Assembly (NCBI RefSeq): GCF_032118995.1
Contig: NC_092665.1
Coordinates: 3,136,001-3,200,000 of the forward strand
DNA: 64,000 bases
Direction: 5' to 3'
Source: Asterias amurensis
Taxonomy: Eukaryota; Echinodermata; Asteroidea; Forcipulatida; Asteriidae
Shown: positions 60,501 through 64,000 of the stretch, one piece after another
Numbering within the stretch: position 1 is the first letter of the stretch
How the letters are laid out: the number at the start of each line of letters is the position of its first letter
Translations under genes and position numbers: made by a program
The notes under the pieces: model-generated
Databases searched by the model: none
The model's input: only the letters and a program-made list of their open reading frames with translations
What the model was told of the DNA's origin: nothing

Positions 60501-62473
60501 ATGAACATTCTTTATCCCTGCTGCAAATTTTCAAGATTTATTAATAAGTTGTATTGATAAGATCTCTCAATTGAGACATTCATCTGTCTTCACCCTAAAG
60601 GTATCGTCACACCGGAATGATCAACTCTGTCTTCGCTTTGCGAGAAGGCCTAGCAATGCTCTCTTAAGTATTAATTGATTATCGGAATTGACCCTCACCA
60701 TAATGATTATTTATAATGATTATTAATAATGAGATAAGTTTTATTGGTTAATTGTATTAATAAGATCTCTCGATTGAAACATTCACCTGTCTTCACCCTT
60801 AAGGTATCATCACACCGGCATGATCAACTCTGTCTACGCTTTACGAGAAGGCCTAGCGATGCTAGCTGAGGAAGGTCTAGAGAACTCCTGGAAGAGACAC
60901 AAGGAGTGTTCCAAGATGCTGTATGCTGGACTGGACAAACTCGGCCTGAAGCTACTGGTATCGGACCCCTCAGTGCGTCTACCCACAGTGACAGGGGTAA
61001 TGGTACCTGTTGGTGTCCCATGGAAGGAGGTTGCCGTGTATATGATGGACAAGTAATAAGACATTATGTTCATTCCGGTTTCACCCTTACACCGACGTGT
61101 GTTAGCACTGTATACATGGTGCTTTAAAGGAATACATGCCTCATACTTCAAAACCTAGCTCCACATACCTTGCATTACAAAATACTGAGTGCTTTGATAT
61201 GCCCCTGGTTTCTGAGAAATCAGAAACAAAACTGTCCTGGTGATTTCCGAGAACTTCAAATCTATCATTGTGTACCAAGGGACAGTGGTTTCCAACCGCA
61301 TCTCAGGCTGCAGCGTTCACGAATGACACAAACCCTCAGAAATCCAAGAAATGATTCATCTTTAGATTTGAGTAATTTGGGGTGAAATTAATTTACATTT
61401 TTTTTTTTGCCAAAGGAAAACTTTCTCAAAATACTTTATGCTCTGAACAGTTGCATTGCTGCTCACCGAGAGTCTAACCAATCTATGACCTACCTTTAAA
61501 ACTTGTACTGGTTCGTTGTTTTGCTTTGAACAACATTCCTATTGTGCCCTCAGTACAGGGACTCTGAGGGTTGTGACCCAGGTGTAGTTGCGGTCAGTGA
61601 TATATTCTTCTTTTTTCGTCATCACAGGCATAAGATTGAGATCTCTGGCGGACTTGGTGCTTTGGCTGGAAAGGTAGGGTGCACTTCTCTTACAGAAAAG
61701 TAACATTCTCAAAAGTTGACTTCTCATGGACTCCTCATGCTACAGATGGCATAGGGGGGGGGGGGGGGGGGGTCTTGGAAACCCTGTATTAAGCGCTATC
61801 AATGCATGCTATCATTATTAGTTAGACCAGTTGAATCCCAACATATCATTTCCAGAAAGTATGAAATAAATTCACACCAAAAACCAAATTCAAAAACCAA
61901 AAATTGCGTATACGTGCAACACTGAGAGAAAAATGTGGTTCTGATACTGCTGTCTATGCGCTATAGTCGGCTAACTTGAGACGCGCTTAGACAGTCTTCA
62001 ATTATAGACCGATTGCAATAGCGCGGTCTATAATTATAGCCAGTCTTTAATCTGTAGCCTGCTCTGAGCTGGCTATAATCGATCTTTGTTTTTTGTTTTT
62101 AAAGATGGCACTACATTTGTTAGTTGTAGATGATTTGATACAAAGAGCTCTAGGATTAGATTTTATTTTAGAAATAGATTACACCCATGGGAGGCATTAT
62201 GATGATGATAACTGACTGGTCCCAGACCGCTGACTTAGACCATTTTATTGCAACCCGTCCCAGTTGGTAGAGCATCTACCCGGGAAGTCGTGGGTCTTTG
62301 GGTTCAAATTCCAATGAGGACCACTTGATTTTTGATATGGTTTTTCTTTTCAGATCTGGAGGATTGGTCTGATGGGGCACAACTGTCGACCATACAACGT
62401 TGACAAGCTCTTAAATGCCTTCAAGGAAGCACTTCAACACTGCGGAATGACGATCCCATCATCCAAACTGTAG
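54597..62473 (+). CDS. agxt: Alanine-glyoxylate / serine-pyruvate aminotransferase, peroxisomal
   Basis: Pyridoxal-phosphate enzyme that converts glyoxylate plus alanine to glycine plus pyruvate, removing glyoxylate in peroxisomes. Ten exons: 54597-54779, 55584-55776, 56501-56565, 57130-57230, 58027-58097, 58634-58718, 59816-59911, 60804-61052, 61628-61673, 62354-62473. All phases agree; 402 residues (human enzyme 392). Landmarks: [18 protein letters not shown] near the start, SGTGH (85-89), G-L-W114-G-Q-R, THGESS-like T-Q-G-E-S-S, D189 in [12 protein letters not shown], the cofactor lysine K215 in [14 protein letters not shown]366 in [11 protein letters not shown] (substrate carboxylate), and a final S-K-L, the canonical peroxisomal import signal. 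No mitochondrial presequence is evident. A partial copy of exon 8 lies in intron 7. The introns are crowded with MITEs. Divergent from PI3K with no sign of co-function. Confidence 0.96.
55879..55970. repeat. Hairpin in AGXT intron 2
   Basis: Arms TAAAAGAAATATATTCGGTT/GGGTACATCA and TGATGTACCCAACCAGATAT/ATTTCTTTTA, with a short CTCCTGTCATGAGTGAC loop. Confidence 0.88.
56136..56360 (+). mobile_element. tRNA-derived SINE in AGXT intron 3
   Basis: tRNA-like head CCTCGGTAGTCTAGTTGGTT .. GGGTTTGAATCCCACCCGAG (56200-56270), followed by ACATGCCTGTGATATTTTTT and GGGAAAGTACTGAGTATACA. The tRNA part pairs at its ends, but the anticodon loop is irregular and the body continues. It is a SINE rather than a tRNA gene. 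Confidence 0.82.
56749..57072 (-). mobile_element. MITE-A copy, right end missing, next to an AGXT splice acceptor
   Basis: GTAAAGACACTGGACACTAT at the left. It is recognisable to CTTCTCCCCATTACTCGC, then stops about 55 bp before the exon at 57130. Confidence 0.9.
57361..57722. mobile_element. MITE-D copy in AGXT intron 4
   Basis: TTAAAGGGTCTATGTAACTT at the left and TACCCAAATCCTTTAA at the right. Inner arms pair around ATTTTCGTCTCATGAGACGA. Confidence 0.88.
58854..59203 (-). mobile_element. MITE-B copy in AGXT intron 6
   Basis: Same landmarks as the copy at 48343. The left end is shortened (TTAAAACATCGATAAACAGT). Confidence 0.85.
59437..59791. mobile_element. MITE-C copy in AGXT intron 6
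   Basis: TTAAAGGAACATTACAGAAT at the left. The right end stops at CTTACCAATTTTGG, 25 bp before the exon at 59816, and so lies in the polypyrimidine/acceptor area. Confidence 0.9.
59915..60265. repeat. ATTG/GATT-rich simple repeat, AGXT intron 7
   Basis: Irregular ATTGATTGATT runs. The purest stretch is near 60234-60263. Confidence 0.85.
60536..60665 (+). pseudogene. Partial duplicate of AGXT exon 8
   Basis: The stretch 60536-60665 repeats 60735-60868, including the intron lead (AAGATCTCTC, CATCTGTCTTCACCC), an AAG acceptor at 60600-60602 and the first 60 or so coding bases (TATCGTCACACCGGAATGAT). It then runs into CTCTTAAGTATT with an in-frame TAA and loses the rest of the exon. The full exon is 60804-61052. 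Use of the duplicate would truncate the enzyme. Confidence 0.9.
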
Positions 62474-62640
62474 TCGCACTACTCTACAAGGAAGAGGTAA
62501 AAAAAAATTAACCAAAGATCCTAATTCTTCCACTTTGATAATCATTTTATCTAATGCCGCCAACATAGGATTATATATCAGTTGGTAGAGTGCTGTTTTC
62601 CACTCCAGTCAACTCTTTGTTTAATCCCCAGATCATTTGT
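62474..62640. other. AGXT 3' flank
   Basis: Probable 3' untranslated sequence. No AATAAA signal is visible in this short stretch. Confidence 0.4.
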
Positions 62641-62990
62641 AGAGTGTCACGGCGAGTGGTTAAGTGCATCGAATTCAAGTTCTGGTGCTAATTCACCGGA
62701 GTGTGGGTTCGAATCCCGGTCGTGACCCTTGTGTCCTTGAGCAAGATACTTTACTATAATTGCTTCTCTTCACCCAGGGGTATAAATGGGTACCTGCCAG
62801 GGTAGAGGTTGATATTGTGAATGAAAAGCTTTCGGAGCGCCACGGCAGCTCGGGGCTGTATACTCCCTAATGGGAGCTGAGAAAGATTAAAGGGATGTTT
62901 ATTGGCCCAATGACCAGGGGACTAGTGTAAAGCGCATTGATACGGTTTATTGTGAAATGCGCTATATAAGAATTTGTTATTATTATTATT
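62641..62990 (+). mobile_element. tRNA-derived SINE, complete
   Basis: The head has CGGCGAGTGGTTAAGTGCAT and GGGTTCGAATCCCGGTCGTG. The body includes ATAAATGGGTACCTGCCAGG and GCTCGGGGCTGTATACTCCC. The end is AAATGCGCTATATAAGAATT with an (ATT)n tail. Its head matches the SINE at 30767. Confidence 0.88.
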
Positions 62991-63440
62991 TAAAGGGAGT
63001 GGACACTATTGGTAATTACTGAAACTAAATATCAGTAATGTGGAGAGGTTGGTAGTATAAAACATTTGGCTCCCTCTGAAGTGAAGTAGTTTTCACGAAA
63101 GAAGTAATTTTCCATAAATTTAATTTTGAGACCTCAAGTTGAGAATTTGACAATGTTTGAGGTCTCAAAATTGAGCATCTGAAAGTACACAACTTCGAGT
63201 GACAAGGTTTTTTCTTTTCTTTCATAGTTATCTTGCAACTCCGACGACCGATCATGCTCAAATTTTCACAGGTTGCTGGCAGTGTTATAAGCACTTTATG
63301 TAATCCACCATAAACAAAATCTGACAAACCTGTAGAAGTTTGAGATCGATCGGCCATCTGGGTCACAAGAGAACAGTGACAAACCAATTACAAATTTTGC
63401 ATTGCATCGATGCCAACTTAACAAATGAATAAAACTTTGG
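62990..63440 (+). mobile_element. Chimera of MITE-A (left) and MITE-C (right)
   Basis: 62990 to about 63270 follows MITE-A from TTAAAGGGAGTGGACACTAT to AAATTTTCACAGGTT. From there the sequence is MITE-C (GCTGGCAGTGTTATAAGCAC, GATCGGCCATCTGGGTCACA). The join is at a shared AGGTT/GTTGCTG word. Confidence 0.82.
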
Positions 63441-63891
63441 TAATTATTTTAAACTAAGCAAAATTTCATAAGCCACTACTTTTTAAGCCAAACTTACAAA
63501 GGCACCGTAAAGTTTTTTGGCATTTTGACTGGTTAGCTTTTTCTACTTAAGCGTCAATCACAGGGTTAATATATTTTCCCTTTCTGTAAGTTAACAAATG
63601 TTTCAATATTAACTATTTAGTGGCGGGTAAACTGATTTGTTTAATTATTAAAGATTTTTATATACGTTGCCTATTTAATGAATGGGTTAGCTGGCCTTAG
63701 CTTTTGAACCATAGCCTATGTTGTATATTTCAAAAGTATACTATAAACTAGATTTATACAGAAATTAGATTAGAAACAATGAAATTATGACAAACAAATT
63801 AATAAACATGTTTTCTTGTCTTTATGACTTATAGATTTGAACATAGGGACAACTATTACTTCTAAACTTTCATTTAAAAAAATTTTTGTTC
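63441..63891. other. Intergenic; no gene seen
   Basis: AT-rich, nothing recognised apart from a weak AAGCAAAATTTCATAAGCC MITE-E-like trace. Confidence 0.45.
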
Positions 63892-64000
63892 TTAAAGGCA
63901 GTGGACACTATTGGTAATTATCAAAGACTAGCCTTCACACTTGGTGAATCTCAACATATGCAAAAAATAACTAACCTGTGAAAATTTGAGCTCAATCGGT
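63892..64000 (-). mobile_element. MITE-A copy, cut by the window end
   Basis: TTAAAGGCAGTGGACACTAT, then the minus-orientation body up to CTCAATCGGT. Confidence 0.9.

Noticed and set aside
62250-62330. tRNA-like stretch in AGXT intron 9
   Set aside because: Only box-like words (CAGTTGGTAGAGCA; GGGTTCAAATTCC) are present, without a full cloverleaf; probably an old SINE trace.

Overview
The window looks like nuclear DNA of an invertebrate deuterostome, most likely an echinoderm and perhaps a sea star. This rests on many-intron, animal-type genes with vertebrate-like exon phases, a short-armed intronless rhodopsin-class receptor, and a very dense load of short inverted-repeat elements and tRNA-derived SINEs. 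The species call is inference. No bacterial, viral or CRISPR features were seen.

Genes, left to right: (1) the 3' part of a Kazal-like secreted protein gene (to 1530, +). (2) Its tandem paralogue at 5015-6741 (+), with a signal peptide, one Kazal-like cysteine module and a long acidic tail. (3) A single-exon class A GPCR at 19272-20555 (-). (4) A complete class IA phosphoinositide 3-kinase catalytic subunit (p110 beta/delta type) in 17 coding exons, 46952 down to 33425 (-). (5) A complete peroxisomal alanine-glyoxylate (serine-pyruvate) aminotransferase in 10 exons, 54597-62473 (+), ending in the peroxisomal signal SKL. PI3K and AGXT lie head to head. Splice phases are consistent across every join of PI3K (1055 residues), AGXT (402 residues) and the second Kazal gene (315 residues). 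The genes do not form a pathway cluster; they are ordinary neighbours.

The rest is mostly repeat DNA. The main family (called MITE-A here) has TTAA-type ends, 25-bp inverted termini and an internal hairpin, and occurs at least 20 times in both orientations. Other families (MITE-B to MITE-L, names local to this report) lie between and inside genes and make up most of several introns. A 30-bp minisatellite with a 602-bp higher-order period occupies 9265-11094. A 189-bp tandem array that contains copies of the last 47 coding bases of PI3K lies directly downstream of that gene.

No wholly new system was recognised. The most unusual structures are the PI3K-terminus array, the partial duplicate of AGXT exon 8, the two Kazal paralogues with and without an acidic tail, and several nested insertions with readable target duplications.
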